A DNA stretch of 61,781 nucleotides. It comes from a virus. The notes beneath the pieces were generated by a model, which saw nothing but the letters and a program-made list of their open reading frames with translations, was not told where the DNA came from and did no database searches. This document shows positions 41,856 through 51,024 of this stretch, in pieces. Numbering within the stretch: the first letter of the stretch is position 1; the number at the start of each line of letters is the position of its first letter. A program made the position numbers and the translations under genes. The DNA lies in IMG/VR virus record IMGVR_UViG_3300038962_000198, positions 1-61,781 of that record; one strand, given 5' to 3'.

Positions 41856-44354
41856 TTAGACACATTTCGACCACCCACACTGAACACATGTAATGCATCC
41901 TTCCTGCCTGACCAATCCTTTGCTTTCACATTCTTCGCAAATACCCTCTTCTTTAGTTCCGTCTGGTATATATTTTTTAAGTGCTCTGGCCATGCTTTTA
42001 GCTAAGCACGTCATGTCTCCTCTAACCTTTTCAAGTTGCTGTACTACCATGTGGATATCTGCGCCATGGCGAAGAGATGTAGAGGTCATTCTAGTTAAAG
42101 CGTCTTCTTCTGCACTACAAGTCGCATTAATAGGAGACAATTCTAATCCATCCTCCAAAATAGCTTTATATACCCCTTTTGGCCTCCCCATTTTAATTAC
42201 AACACCATTTTTAACCTTTTTTCCAATAAAGCCATTTTTACCAGCAAACACTTCATATGGTTCATCATTATAAATACCAACTATGACAAAATATTGTTCA
42301 CCTTTGACCGATATATGATATACATCACATGGTAGTTCTTTAGGTCTATCAGGAGAAACAGTTTTAGGTATTTTATTTGCCGAAGAAGTTTTCGACAATA
42401 CGTTAGTCATTGTACCAGCTCTATAAGTGGTAAATCCCTTAATTCCCTTTTCCCATGCCTTCTTATATACATTTTTAAAATCGTCATAAGGATAATTATT
42501 AGGTAAATTAATTGTTTTAGAAATAGCAGAATCTACCCACTGCGCAAAAAGCGACATGGTATTAACATGGGATGTGACATCTAAATCCATAGTGCAAGCG
42601 GCCCATCCAGCATCTGAGTTCCATTTTTTGATATTTTTAAGATATGAAACACCATAATCTTCCACCCACTCTTCTTTTAATAAGCCTCTAGTTCTATCAA
42701 ATTTCCAAGTTTTATCTGCGAATTGGGTAGCTAATAAGTCTTCATCACCTTCTTTAATCCAATTCCAATTAACTTCGTTATCTTCAACACTTTCTAGATC
42801 AAAAGTTTTATTTTTCCAATCTATATTCTTAGGAACTGGTAAACCTTCAGGAGCATTGGGTTGAATTGAAGTGCGTACATAACCGTGCATGAATAAAGGC
42901 TCTAACCCTCCACTGACCAAGTTCGCAAAACATGAACTATTACCCGTGGGTTGGATAGACGTGACATGAGAATTACGCATCCCATGCTCTTTTATTAAAT
43001 TGAGAGTGCTGCGATCTAGCCTTTTTATAAATTCGCCTTTAACATAAGACTCCTTATCGTATAATGGAAATGTACCTTTCTCTTTTGCTAGTAACGCAGA
43101 AGCTTTATATGCTTCATTAGTAAAAAACTTCATTAGCTGTTCAGTAAGCTCTAAAGCTTTGGTACTTCCATACTTTACCCGCGCCATTAGCAATGCTGAG
43201 CCGTATCCTAAAACCCCTAATCCAATACGTCGCTTACTTTTTAAATTATCTTTTTGTGACTTCAGAGGAACCTGTGTTTTATCATTAACGTTGTCCATAA
43301 ATCGTACAGAAGTATGAATGATTTTTTTTAGCTCATTATATTTCCAGTCCTTTTTATCTTCGTCAATAAAATGTACTAAATTAATTGAACCTAATAGGCA
43401 GACGCCTCCGATAGGTAGTACCTGCTCTCCGCATGGATTGGTGGCATTAATCCATTCACAATAATGTAGATTATTCATTCTATTCATATGGTCCACAAAT
43501 AGAACTCCGGGTTCATTACGATTATAGGTATTTTGCATAATCAAATCCCAAAGCTGCCGAGCAGAGTCAAATTCATGATAAGCTACAGTCGAGTCTTCTT
43601 TACCTATTAAAGATATCCATGCGTCCAAATCACCGTTCCAATGAGTCTTATATTCATTAGGATATTGCTCATAATTAGGAAAGACTAGCTTCCAAGGCAT
43701 ATCCATTTTCATTGCCATCATAAATTCATCAGTACATAATACAGACATATTGAATTTCGATAAACGACCGGGGGTTTTTTTTGCTTCAATATATTCTATA
43801 ATGTCAGGGTGCCAGCAACTCATTGTGACCATCTGGGCACCTTTACGTATAAAATTCTTTTGGTCTTTACGGGCGATTTTACCAGATCCAGATGTAATAA
43901 TTTCCGAAGACTTGTCCCATAGTTCCAAAAACTTAACTGCTCCGGGTGACTGGTTAGCAATACCGCCTATATGAGAGCCACAGGGTCTCATAATATCTGC
44001 ACAAAATCCATAACCGCCTTCACTTTTTAAGATTTGTGCTTGCCTAAGTAAGGTATTATAAATACTTTCAATTGAATCTAAATCTTTACCTTCAAAGCCA
44101 TCTACAAAACAATTAATATATGTAGTACCTTTTAATCCTGTGCCTGCATTCGAGGTAATACGACCACCGGGAACAAACTTAAAATCTTCTAATGATTCAT
44201 AAAATTTTTGCTCCCACTGTTCCTTATCTTCTTCCACAGAAGCTAAATCTTTTGCTACCCTATGCCAAGTATCTTCTACGCAAGTGTCAGTTTTAAATTT
44301 ATATTTTTGATACCATGTTTCATAACTAAAACTATTAGTAAATTTATTAGACAT
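41856..44354 (-). CDS. nrdJ: Class II (adenosylcobalamin-dependent) ribonucleotide reductase
   Basis: 832 residues. Catalytic features of the class II enzyme are present: C82 in INCF, NPCGEQ at 306-311 (thiyl C308 and E310), PTGNSSC, and the SIQPNAPEG region. After the catalytic barrel comes a TSCPD-type domain (KELPCDVYHISVKGEQYF, then LRHGADIHMVV), common in class II enzymes, and a C-terminal Cys-rich zinc ribbon (CEECESKG, then CITCVQCGWSKC) that may also carry the redox cysteines. It reduces ribonucleotides using vitamin B12, so the host must make or import it. No separate small subunit gene is present, as expected. Confidence 0.93.
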   Translation of the reverse strand: MSNKFTNSFSYETWYQKYKFKTDTCVEDTWHRVAKDLASVEEDKEQWEQKFYESLEDFKFVPGGRITSNAGTGLKGTTYINCFVDGFEGKDLDSIESIYNTLLRQAQILKSEGGYGFCADIMRPCGSHIGGIANQSPGAVKFLELWDKSSEIITSGSGKIARKDQKNFIRKGAQMVTMSCWHPDIIEYIEAKKTPGRLSKFNMSVLCTDEFMMAMKMDMPWKLVFPNYEQYPNEYKTHWNGDLDAWISLIGKEDSTVAYHEFDSARQLWDLIMQNTYNRNEPGVLFVDHMNRMNNLHYCEWINATNPCGEQVLPIGGVCLLGSINLVHFIDEDKKDWKYNELKKIIHTSVRFMDNVNDKTQVPLKSQKDNLKSKRRIGLGVLGYGSALLMARVKYGSTKALELTEQLMKFFTNEAYKASALLAKEKGTFPLYDKESYVKGEFIKRLDRSTLNLIKEHGMRNSHVTSIQPTGNSSCFANLVSGGLEPLFMHGYVRTSIQPNAPEGLPVPKNIDWKNKTFDLESVEDNEVNWNWIKEGDEDLLATQFADKTWKFDRTRGLLKEEWVEDYGVSYLKNIKKWNSDAGWAACTMDLDVTSHVNTMSLFAQWVDSAISKTINLPNNYPYDDFKNVYKKAWEKGIKGFTTYRAGTMTNVLSKTSSANKIPKTVSPDRPKELPCDVYHISVKGEQYFVIVGIYNDEPYEVFAGKNGFIGKKVKNGVVIKMGRPKGVYKAILEDGLELSPINATCSAEEDALTRMTSTSLRHGADIHMVVQQLEKVRGDMTCLAKSMARALKKYIPDGTKEEGICEECESKGLVRQEGCITCVQCGWSKCV

Positions 44355-44383
44355 ATTTAACTAACTCCGTTATCTTTCCAACT

Positions 44384-45004
44384 CTAATCTAAGTCTATAA
44401 CATTGTGTTCGATCAATGTAGTACTACCATATTTAAAAAGCCATCGCGAACTTGTGTGGTAATCTTTTTCTTTAATACAATGTACTTCCTGTATACCGGC
44501 GTTAATGATAGAACCGGAACATTGTATACAGGGGACACCACACCAGCAGAACATTATAAGTCCTTTGGCTGGAATGGGAAGCTTGTTAAGGGCGTTGCGT
44601 TCTGCATGTTGACACGAGCATAGTTCAGATCTTTGACCAGATGAATAACCTAATATATTACGGGGACACTTATTACATTGAGACAATAGAGTACATGCAT
44701 GATCGGAGTCGAAGATGGATGGGCGGGTATAAGACAATGGGTCTTTAGTAGGAGAACATTGAAGATATTTGTAAATTTGTGACTGTTCTTTATCGGTCAA
44801 CTGTGGCCAAAAAAAGCCTTTTAAAAAATCTACATCGGTACAGTGCGGAGTATTTTCAGGTGGTCCATTATAGCCCGCACCTACTATACCATTAGTTAAC
44901 GGATCAACTACCACAACGCCCACCTTACGAGATAGGCAAGGGTTTTGGTCGTTTGCCATGACCTTTGCCAATCTCATATATTTCCTAACAAATTTATCCT
45001 TCAT
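44384..45004 (-). CDS. dCMP deaminase
   Basis: 206 residues. The zinc site is CQHAERNAL (HAE) with CGVPCIQC as the PCxxC motif; KVGVVVVDPLTNGIVGAGYN is the usual opening. An insertion of about 60 residues between these, with several Cys (CTLLSQCNKCP), recalls the extra zinc site of T4-type dCMP deaminases. It makes dUMP for ThyA. Adjacent to the RNR gene, in line with dTTP supply. Confidence 0.92.
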   Translation of the reverse strand: MKDKFVRKYMRLAKVMANDQNPCLSRKVGVVVVDPLTNGIVGAGYNGPPENTPHCTDVDFLKGFFWPQLTDKEQSQIYKYLQCSPTKDPLSYTRPSIFDSDHACTLLSQCNKCPRNILGYSSGQRSELCSCQHAERNALNKLPIPAKGLIMFCWCGVPCIQCSGSIINAGIQEVHCIKEKDYHTSSRWLFKYGSTTLIEHNVIDLD

Positions 45005-45258
45005 TTTGTTGACTTATACTTCTTCCATTCTTCTTGGCGTTGTTTTTTAATATTTTTTTCAACACACCTACAGTATGTCTGGGTAGTCTTTGTAGGGCGA
45101 TTTTTTCTTAATGACGAAAATCCCTCGGAAGGCATGTCGGTAATCAGATATCCCTTACCATGACATTGATTGCACTTCTTATTATTATACAGTCGTGCTA
45201 TCAATGGATCGAAGGTCGATCTGTAATAAATTGTATTTTCCTCATCTTTTTTTTTCAT
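45001..45258 (-). CDS. Small zinc-finger protein
   Basis: 85 residues, very Lys-rich. CNQCHGKGY is a DnaJ-like CxxCxGxG knuckle, with a second pair later (YCRCVEK), so one zinc is probably bound. No J domain. Overlaps the dCMP deaminase start by 4 bases. Confidence 0.6.
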   Translation of the reverse strand: MKKKDEENTIYYRSTFDPLIARLYNNKKCNQCHGKGYLITDMPSEGFSSLRKNRPTKTTQTYCRCVEKNIKKQRQEEWKKYKSTK

Positions 45259-45849
45259 TTACCAGTCCTTTTGAAGTGTAAATTGATATTCAAATAGTGA
45301 TGATCTTGCCAAATCGGATGGTGTAACTGCTGAATCTGCTAAATATGGAACCGGGTCGATATATGCCGTTCGGTATGCATATGCCGCAGCAGTACTACAA
45401 ACAAAAATTTTCGTTGCGTTATTATCCTTAATATTTTGTTGTGCTAATCGACAAAACGGTAGATAATGCTTGACCAGCTTCCATATATTTCTCCATCCGT
45501 ATGGCAAGCCTGTAAGTTTTAACATAATAGTAGTAACTTTAGATTTGGTTAAATCATCTAAAATATAACTATCGTTTTCATAATCTACTCTTTTGGCAGC
45601 TCGAAAAACATCGATACCAAAAGGACTGTTATCTACTTGTGTTTTTAATGAAACAGAACGACCACCTTTAAATTCGCGAAATTCTACGCATTGCAAATTT
45701 TCATTATCCCAATGCGCAATTCCTACGTGACTATGAACGCCTGAGCCGTATCGTTTTATAAGCCACGACATAATACCCTTTCCGCGAAACAGTAATATGT
45801 CTGCTTCTTGGATCAGAGGCATAGCCTCCGAGTATGGGATTATATTCAT
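45259..45849 (-). CDS. Permuted NlpC/P60 (YiiX-like) papain-fold hydrolase
   Basis: 196 residues. The order of motifs is that of the circularly permuted group: ADILLFRGKG, then the His motif HSHVGIAHW (H39/H41), and the Cys motif last (FVCSTAAAYAYR). Such proteins cleave amide or ester bonds in lipids or peptidoglycan-linked substrates. There is no signal peptide. The adjacent gene encodes a membrane-anchored coiled-coil protein, so the two may form a lysis or envelope-active unit. Confidence 0.7.
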   Translation of the reverse strand: MNIIPYSEAMPLIQEADILLFRGKGIMSWLIKRYGSGVHSHVGIAHWDNENLQCVEFREFKGGRSVSLKTQVDNSPFGIDVFRAAKRVDYENDSYILDDLTKSKVTTIMLKLTGLPYGWRNIWKLVKHYLPFCRLAQQNIKDNNATKIFVCSTAAAYAYRTAYIDPVPYLADSAVTPSDLARSSLFEYQFTLQKDW

Positions 45850-46181
45850 GTTGAGTTGTTACCTGTTGAAAGTAGTTCTAGTGCATGAGAAAGTGTTGAA
45901 ATTTGAACCCGTAGACTATTAATAGCCTCTGTGTTTTTTTCTAATATTCTTTCTAATCTGTCGTTTGTTTTTTGGATTTCATGCTCATGATCTATTAAAG
46001 ATTCATGATATAGTTCTAATTTAGTTGCCATAGCTATAGTCCGTTGATCAACCAAAACAGACGCTTCGCTTCGACTTATAAGATCTTTTCCTGTCAGCAT
46101 CCAAAACCCTGCCATGCTAATAACAATCGTTGCTAAAAAAAACACAACGTCCTTTACATAGGGATTTTCTTTTATTGACAT
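45846..46181 (-). CDS. Membrane-anchored coiled-coil protein
   Basis: 111 residues. One N-terminal membrane segment (about 11-30, DVVFFLATIVISMAGFWMLT) is followed by a coiled coil to the end (KLELYHESLIDHEHEIQKTN). Size and layout resemble inner-membrane spanins or holin-associated proteins, but no sequence signature proves it. Coupled by 4-base overlap to the papain-fold hydrolase gene. Confidence 0.6.
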   Translation of the reverse strand: MSIKENPYVKDVVFFLATIVISMAGFWMLTGKDLISRSEASVLVDQRTIAMATKLELYHESLIDHEHEIQKTNDRLERILEKNTEAINSLRVQISTLSHALELLSTGNNST

Positions 46182-46215
46182 ACCTATAGTTCTTTCGTAA
46201 GAAAAAGGATAGAAA

Positions 46216-46242
46216 GGGGCCTTGGAAATTTTCCAAGACCCC
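46216..46242 (-). terminator. Intrinsic terminator after the 202-residue protein gene
   Basis: On the minus strand GGGGTCTTGGAAAA and TTCCAAGGCCCC form a GC-rich hairpin of about 11 base pairs with one mismatch, followed by TTTCT. It lies 19 bases past the stop codon and ends the transcript from the gene with the strong upstream ribosome binding site. Confidence 0.75.
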
Positions 46243-46260
46243 TAATAATCTTAAATAATA

Positions 46261-46869
46261 TTACCAGTTGTTGCGTGCTTGATAGAAGTCGTTCGTCGGA
46301 TTTGGACTACCGTCTCGATAAGTCAAAGTACCCGGATAAGCTTGTGACGGATTGGCTGCAACGTCAGTACCCGATGCACGAACAGTACCAGCGGTATCAC
46401 TAGCTTTAGTGATGTCATACACACCTGAAGCGGCATTAGAAGGACCAGAGCTAAATGCTCCAGTAAATTCATTCCAGTTACCAGCTACAACAGCTGTTTT
46501 ATAGTAGTACGTTCTAAGAACATCTAATTGTAACGGAGTATTAGCTTCATTCGCACTATTAGATTGACCACCTTGTAAAGTTGTATTTGATATACCTGCA
46601 ATGGTGGTTTGAGCAACGCTAATAACTTGTGTTCCAGCATTAATTGAAGCTGCCTGATTAGCAGATACAACGCCACCAACACCAGAAACAATGGTTACAA
46701 TCTCACTACTGTCACCTAAGGCAGAACTTTTCCAATTAGCGGTATCACTAATTGTTCCACCATCACGAACGTTGCCGTGTCGATTGTCCACATATAGAGG
46801 CAAGCCATTTTCGCCATATACCCCAGTCGACGGACTTTTACCATAAGCTATGTTAGTAAAAAAAGCCAT
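46261..46869 (-). CDS. Putative virion or highly expressed protein
   Basis: 202 residues, rich in Ala, Ser, Thr, Gly and Asn, and beta-prone, with no signal peptide. It starts MAFFTNIAYGKSPSTGVYG and ends NPTNDFYQARNNW. It stands as a single-gene unit: AGAGAGGG ribosome binding site upstream and a strong terminator downstream, like abundantly made structural proteins. A decoration or surface virion role is inferred from composition and isolation only. Confidence 0.5.
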   Translation of the reverse strand: MAFFTNIAYGKSPSTGVYGENGLPLYVDNRHGNVRDGGTISDTANWKSSALGDSSEIVTIVSGVGGVVSANQAASINAGTQVISVAQTTIAGISNTTLQGGQSNSANEANTPLQLDVLRTYYYKTAVVAGNWNEFTGAFSSGPSNAASGVYDITKASDTAGTVRASGTDVAANPSQAYPGTLTYRDGSPNPTNDFYQARNNW

Positions 46870-46940
46870 AATAAAACCCTCTCTTAAAAGAGATTATATT
46901 TTCCTATTATTCCTATATTTAAATTCCTGTCCACCTATTA

Positions 46941-47627
46941 TTACACCAAAGCATCCTTAATTGCTTTGATAGATTTGAATTTTTCTGATCCCAACAATCC
47001 GTCTACAAACCCATAGGTTATAGCGTCCTTGGAAGATAGCCACCAGTCTTCTTTTGACTCTAACTTCCGTCGAATAAATGTTTTGGTTTTGGCTTGAGTC
47101 ATATCTTTAAAGTATTCACCTGTTGTAGAGCATACTTCTGCATATATATTGTACATCTGAGACTTACTTAGTCTAGTAAGTTCATAATAAGATTGTACTT
47201 GTTTTGTCGTACCTGACATAGCCTGTTCACCTTCGTGAATAAGCCAATAACAATTTGGCATTGTAATACGCAACCCCTTTTTGTATACTGCTTGTGGAAT
47301 AATACTACCCATCGAAGCAGCAACACCATGACATATAAAAATAAATGACGACGAACTTTGCTGAATAGCATCATAAATCATCATTCCACTTTCCCATTCC
47401 CCTCCTATACTCTGTTGATGGATAATAATTGGATTATTGTTAATACTATCTAAAATTTGAAGATTTTTCAAAAACTTATTAGACATTCGACTATCTATTC
47501 CTGAGTCTTCTCCGTCTTCCATATGTCCATGTAAAAATATCTCTCGACTCGATATAATAATATCATTGTCATGCGCTTCAGAAATATGAGAATATTCTGA
47601 AGCATTAATCTTTGTTTTGGCCGTCAT
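46941..47627 (-). CDS. clpP: ClpP-family serine protease
   Basis: 228 residues from ATG 47627. The catalytic Ser lies in CHGVAASMGS, the His in WLIHEGEQAMSG, and the Asp follows in SKEDWWLSSKDAITYGFVDG, so the triad is complete. Family members form ring-shaped proteases or phage head-maturation proteases; there is no ClpX gene in the window. An in-frame ATG at 47660 would lengthen it by 11 residues but has no ribosome binding site either; it overlaps its neighbour. Confidence 0.85.
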   Translation of the reverse strand: MTAKTKINASEYSHISEAHDNDIIISSREIFLHGHMEDGEDSGIDSRMSNKFLKNLQILDSINNNPIIIHQQSIGGEWESGMMIYDAIQQSSSSFIFICHGVAASMGSIIPQAVYKKGLRITMPNCYWLIHEGEQAMSGTTKQVQSYYELTRLSKSQMYNIYAEVCSTTGEYFKDMTQAKTKTFIRRKLESKEDWWLSSKDAITYGFVDGLLGSEKFKSIKAIKDALV

Positions 47628-48090
47628 ATTTACTGTTGTCCGTTGCAGTATTAGAACCATGGTTAGTTGCTACATATAGAACCATTTTATCGCGAACACT
47701 AGTCATTACATCTCTATCGATAAACATTTTACCTACCGCTATACGAAACCTATAGGGTGTTAATATGTCTAGAGCTTCGATACCGGGATGTTCTCCTATA
47801 ACTTTATAGAAAGCTTCTGTTAATTTAAAATTGGAATGGCCTACCCATAACTTAAAAGATTTACTTGCCATAGCATGTTCTGTTAAAGGTAAAACGCCGA
47901 AAGGCGTCATAATGCTACGTATATTAGAGATAGACTGTATATTCTCCGTAGATTCACCTATATCTTCACCAGCCAATATCTGTTCTAATTCAGAAATATG
48001 ATTTTCAAATACTTCTTCCTCTACATCAAAAGCATCTATCCATTTTTCCCAATAGACATCATATCCGTTCGGCTTAGGTATATCATTCAT
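47605..48090 (-). CDS. Hypothetical protein
   Basis: 161 residues. Its middle (EHAMASKSFKLWVGHSNFKL) and C-terminal half (DILTPYRFRIAVGKMFIDRD) are well ordered; the last 15 residues are Asn/Thr/Asp-rich. It lies between ThyA (9-base gap) and the ClpP gene. No family recognised. Confidence 0.55.
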   Translation of the reverse strand: MNDIPKPNGYDVYWEKWIDAFDVEEEVFENHISELEQILAGEDIGESTENIQSISNIRSIMTPFGVLPLTEHAMASKSFKLWVGHSNFKLTEAFYKVIGEHPGIEALDILTPYRFRIAVGKMFIDRDVMTSVRDKMVLYVATNHGSNTATDNSKYDGQNKD

Positions 48091-48099
48091 AATATCACC

Positions 48100-48924
48100 T
48101 CAAACTGCGACAGGAAAGTTAATTTTTGGATGTGGATTATAGTGATTAAGAATGGCATATTTACTATTCCAATCATAAATACAAGGAAATCTACCTAAAT
48201 CCACAGTAGGTAGGGTTCGTGGCTCTCGCAATACCTGTTCTTTTGCTCCCTCTATTTGATTTTCATATATATGACAATCAGCAAATGTCCCCTGTAAGAC
48301 GCCGGGCGTTAATCCAGACTCATGAGCTAACAGTAACAATAAAGTTGCATAACTAGCAATATTAAATGGAATACCCAGCATCAAATCACAACTTCGTTGA
48401 TGCCATATTAAATTGATGCGATCTTGAATAACTACCACATTCCATAATACATGACAAGGAGGGAGAGCCATACGATCAGTCTGTATCGGATTCCATGCAG
48501 AACAAACCATCCTTCTACTATCAGGATTATTTTTTAAAATATTTAATATATTATCTAATTGATCATATCTCTCTAAGCATCCGTCATCATTCTCATCAAA
48601 TACATGATTAAATCTACGCCATTGATATCCATAGATTGGTCCTAAGTCATTATCATTATCATTTAACGGATTGGACCATTCATTCCATATATTACAACCT
48701 CGATCTTGATACCATTTTTTAGAAGTTATTCCCTTAATAAAGCCTTCTAGTTCGGTCCACATGCTTTGGTATGCCATTTCTTTTGTTGTTAAAAGCGGAA
48801 AACCATGCTGCATATTATGTCTAAAAATTTGCCCAAATGAAGTTAGAGCCCTTTCTCCTGTGCGTGTTTCCTTCCAGTGACCATGTACTAATACGTCCTG
48901 TACGATATTTAAATATTGTTTCAT
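48100..48924 (-). CDS. thyA: Thymidylate synthase (ThyA)
   Basis: 274 residues. TTKEMAYQSMWTEL (46-59), LGPIYGYQWRRF (94-105), SRRMVCSAWNP (136-146), catalytic C157 in LPPCHVLW and DLMLGIPFNIASYA are all as expected; the protein ends with the conserved I-x-x-Y-x-P-H-P-K-I segment and the terminal PVAV. It methylates dUMP to dTMP with methylene-tetrahydrofolate. It works with the dUTPase and dCMP deaminase encoded nearby. Confidence 0.96.
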   Translation of the reverse strand: MKQYLNIVQDVLVHGHWKETRTGERALTSFGQIFRHNMQHGFPLLTTKEMAYQSMWTELEGFIKGITSKKWYQDRGCNIWNEWSNPLNDNDNDLGPIYGYQWRRFNHVFDENDDGCLERYDQLDNILNILKNNPDSRRMVCSAWNPIQTDRMALPPCHVLWNVVVIQDRINLIWHQRSCDLMLGIPFNIASYATLLLLLAHESGLTPGVLQGTFADCHIYENQIEGAKEQVLREPRTLPTVDLGRFPCIYDWNSKYAILNHYNPHPKINFPVAV

Positions 48925-49382
48925 TTAAAATCTCCTTCTGAAAGTGACTTTAAGGAGAATACCTCTGAAGGGTCTATGGCTAAAGCGCTTTGGCTTTCAG
49001 TATCAATCATCTCTTCGTCATATAGCATTTTCCATTTTTTAATAACGTCGCGTACTAAAGGCTGGTATTCTGGATTTTCATCAGCCCATAAATGTAATGA
49101 TTTTAAAAAATATTCTGACAATAGTCCAGAATTAATCATATGTAAAATAGTGCCTGTCATGTCCATTACCGCTTCATTATTTCTCGTTATTTCGGATGTG
49201 ATTGCAAACTCCCCATCTTCTCGTATATACAAAGCAAAAATTGCGCAAGCAGTATCTAAACTATCAGATAAATCTGGAAGTATGTCGTCGGTCGGAGTTT
49301 TATTTTCTACGGGACTGTCTGAAATAATAGCTTTATTATTGGACCATAACTGTGCTATTTTATTCAAAATTATATGTATCAT
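48921..49382 (-). CDS. Hypothetical helical protein
   Basis: 153 residues, largely helical and acidic, with no motif I recognise. DMTGTILHMINSGLLSEYFL and VRDVIKKWKMLYDEEMI are the best-defined helices. It overlaps the thyA start by 4 bases and follows a gap with TATATT. Confidence 0.5.
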   Translation of the reverse strand: MIHIILNKIAQLWSNNKAIISDSPVENKTPTDDILPDLSDSLDTACAIFALYIREDGEFAITSEITRNNEAVMDMTGTILHMINSGLLSEYFLKSLHLWADENPEYQPLVRDVIKKWKMLYDEEMIDTESQSALAIDPSEVFSLKSLSEGDFK

Positions 49383-49436
49383 AAATATAGAACCCCTCTA
49401 GATAATATACACCCAATACTAGAGCGTCTATAGATT

Positions 49437-49859
49437 TCATTTACCACTACTTCCAAAACCACCACCACCTCTTTGCGTAAAATCTAAAGATTGCACCTCT
49501 ATCAGAGGCAGTGCGGGAGCAGGCTGTACCAGTAACTGCGCCATTCTTTCTCCTTTATTAATTATGCAATGCTCGTCAGACGCATTCCATAAACACACTT
49601 TAACTTCACCACGATAACCACTGTCGATTACCCCTGCAAAACGATGAATCCCACGTTTAGTTGCCATACCAGACCGATCCCATATTAGTCCTACGTAACC
49701 TACCGGGATTGCCATAGCTATATCAGTACCGATTAATACGCGCTGAGAAGGTTCTATAATAACCTCTTCAGAGGCATATAGATCCCAACCCGCATCATCG
49801 GGATTGGCTTTTGATGGCAATCTTGCATATTTACTGAGTTTTTGTACCTTTAGTTCCAT
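49437..49859 (-). CDS. dut: dUTPase, trimeric
   Basis: 140 residues. All five motifs of the trimeric enzyme are present: DDAGWDLYA (motif 1), WDRSGMATKRG (2), GVIDSGYRGEV (3), GERMAQLLV (4), and RGGGGFGSSG at the C-terminus (5). It converts dUTP to dUMP, supplying ThyA and keeping uracil out of DNA. It overlaps the upstream glycosyltransferase by 29 bases. Confidence 0.96.
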   Translation of the reverse strand: MELKVQKLSKYARLPSKANPDDAGWDLYASEEVIIEPSQRVLIGTDIAMAIPVGYVGLIWDRSGMATKRGIHRFAGVIDSGYRGEVKVCLWNASDEHCIINKGERMAQLLVQPAPALPLIEVQSLDFTQRGGGGFGSSGK

Positions 49860-50922
49860 AGATAGTCTCCTCTAGTTTATCTATTGTATTAGTCCATGAA
49901 AATTCATTAGCCGTTTTAATGCCTTCCTTATTACTAATAGAGTGATCCAACTTCCATTGGTGATAAAAAGACCGCATATGCTCTATACTTTGATTGATGG
50001 AGCTTTGATCTAATGATGCCCACTCTCCCATACTGTCTTTAAAAAAGACATCATCGTCGATATTTTCCAAATTAGTTATGTCGATTAAAGAACAATTTTT
50101 ATTGTTGCAAAATTCTGTATGTGCAGAATAGTTAGTAGCTATCACATGCTTACCCATAGACATCATTTCTAATAGTTCTAGATTCCAACCCTCGGCCCTA
50201 CTTGGGAATATACCGCAATTTGTAGATGCCATCACCTTTGCAACATCTACTGGGCCTTGAACCCTATCTAATAGACGTACTCTAATATCTGTCTTGTAAT
50301 ACCTTTCCCATTCTTGATGTATTTTAGGAGGTAAAAAGGGATTTGAACACATCATCCATAGTTCTACATCTTGTTCGTTAGGAAAGGCTTGTTTAAATAT
50401 TTCTAATAGAATGTCGTGACCTTTTCGCTTTTCCCATTTACCACAATTAAAAAAAACGCACTTATCGGTGATCTGGTGTGGTCCATCTGTAAATATGGAA
50501 GAGTTAACACCTAAAGGCACAACATGAGTTGAGGCGGATGGTATGTTATTATGAATAATTTCTTCAGCCCATTTAGACGCAATAATAATATGGTCTACAG
50601 AGCTAAGATGATTAATTCGTCGTTGGTCAAATTTATTAATTTCAAAAAAAGGAAATGCAAATGAAGTTCCACAGCCAATCCGATCCGCTAAATCAAATTC
50701 ATGCCATATTTTTAATGATGGCGCTTCTACAAAACCTTCAAATTGCTTACCTGTGTATATAGCCTTTTCAACAATTTCAAGATCTTTTTGATCGGAAACG
50801 CTTATATTACTAATTGGAAATAAAGATACATCAAATCGTGATACAGCCTGTTTTAATATATTAAGTCCTACTACTCCATAACCAAGCGGATTTATAGGAG
50901 CGATAAGATTAAGCTTATGCAT
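49831..50922 (-). CDS. Glycosyltransferase (GT4-like)
   Basis: 363 residues. The opening INPLGYGVVGLNILKQ, the hinge PLGVNSSIF, FNCGKWEKRKGHDILLE (domain 2 start) and the donor site SRAEGWNLELLEMM, giving E-x7-E, are all present. It is a complete GT4-type enzyme. It stands alone in the nucleotide-metabolism block, away from the two sugar loci, between a terminator and the dUTPase gene. Confidence 0.85.
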   Translation of the reverse strand: MHKLNLIAPINPLGYGVVGLNILKQAVSRFDVSLFPISNISVSDQKDLEIVEKAIYTGKQFEGFVEAPSLKIWHEFDLADRIGCGTSFAFPFFEINKFDQRRINHLSSVDHIIIASKWAEEIIHNNIPSASTHVVPLGVNSSIFTDGPHQITDKCVFFNCGKWEKRKGHDILLEIFKQAFPNEQDVELWMMCSNPFLPPKIHQEWERYYKTDIRVRLLDRVQGPVDVAKVMASTNCGIFPSRAEGWNLELLEMMSMGKHVIATNYSAHTEFCNNKNCSLIDITNLENIDDDVFFKDSMGEWASLDQSSINQSIEHMRSFYHQWKLDHSISNKEGIKTANEFSWTNTIDKLEETIYGTKGTKTQ

Positions 50923-50953
50923 ATGTAGACATCCTATTAAAAGTATTATAAAA

Positions 50954-50985
50954 CCCCCCTACCTAGCAGTAACTAAATAAGGGGG
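50954..50985 (-). terminator. Intrinsic terminator after ssb
   Basis: On the minus strand CCCCCTTATTTAG and CTAGGTAGGGGG pair through about 12-13 base pairs including G-U pairs, with loop TTACTG, then GTTTTATAAT. It lies 39 bases past the ssb stop codon and should end the transcript ahead of the glycosyltransferase gene. A second, weaker imperfect hairpin (CCTGAAACG with CGTTTTAGG) lies between the stop codon and this one. Confidence 0.75.
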
Positions 50986-51024
50986 TATAATAGAATCCTA
51001 AAACGGAGGTGATCGTTTCAGGTT

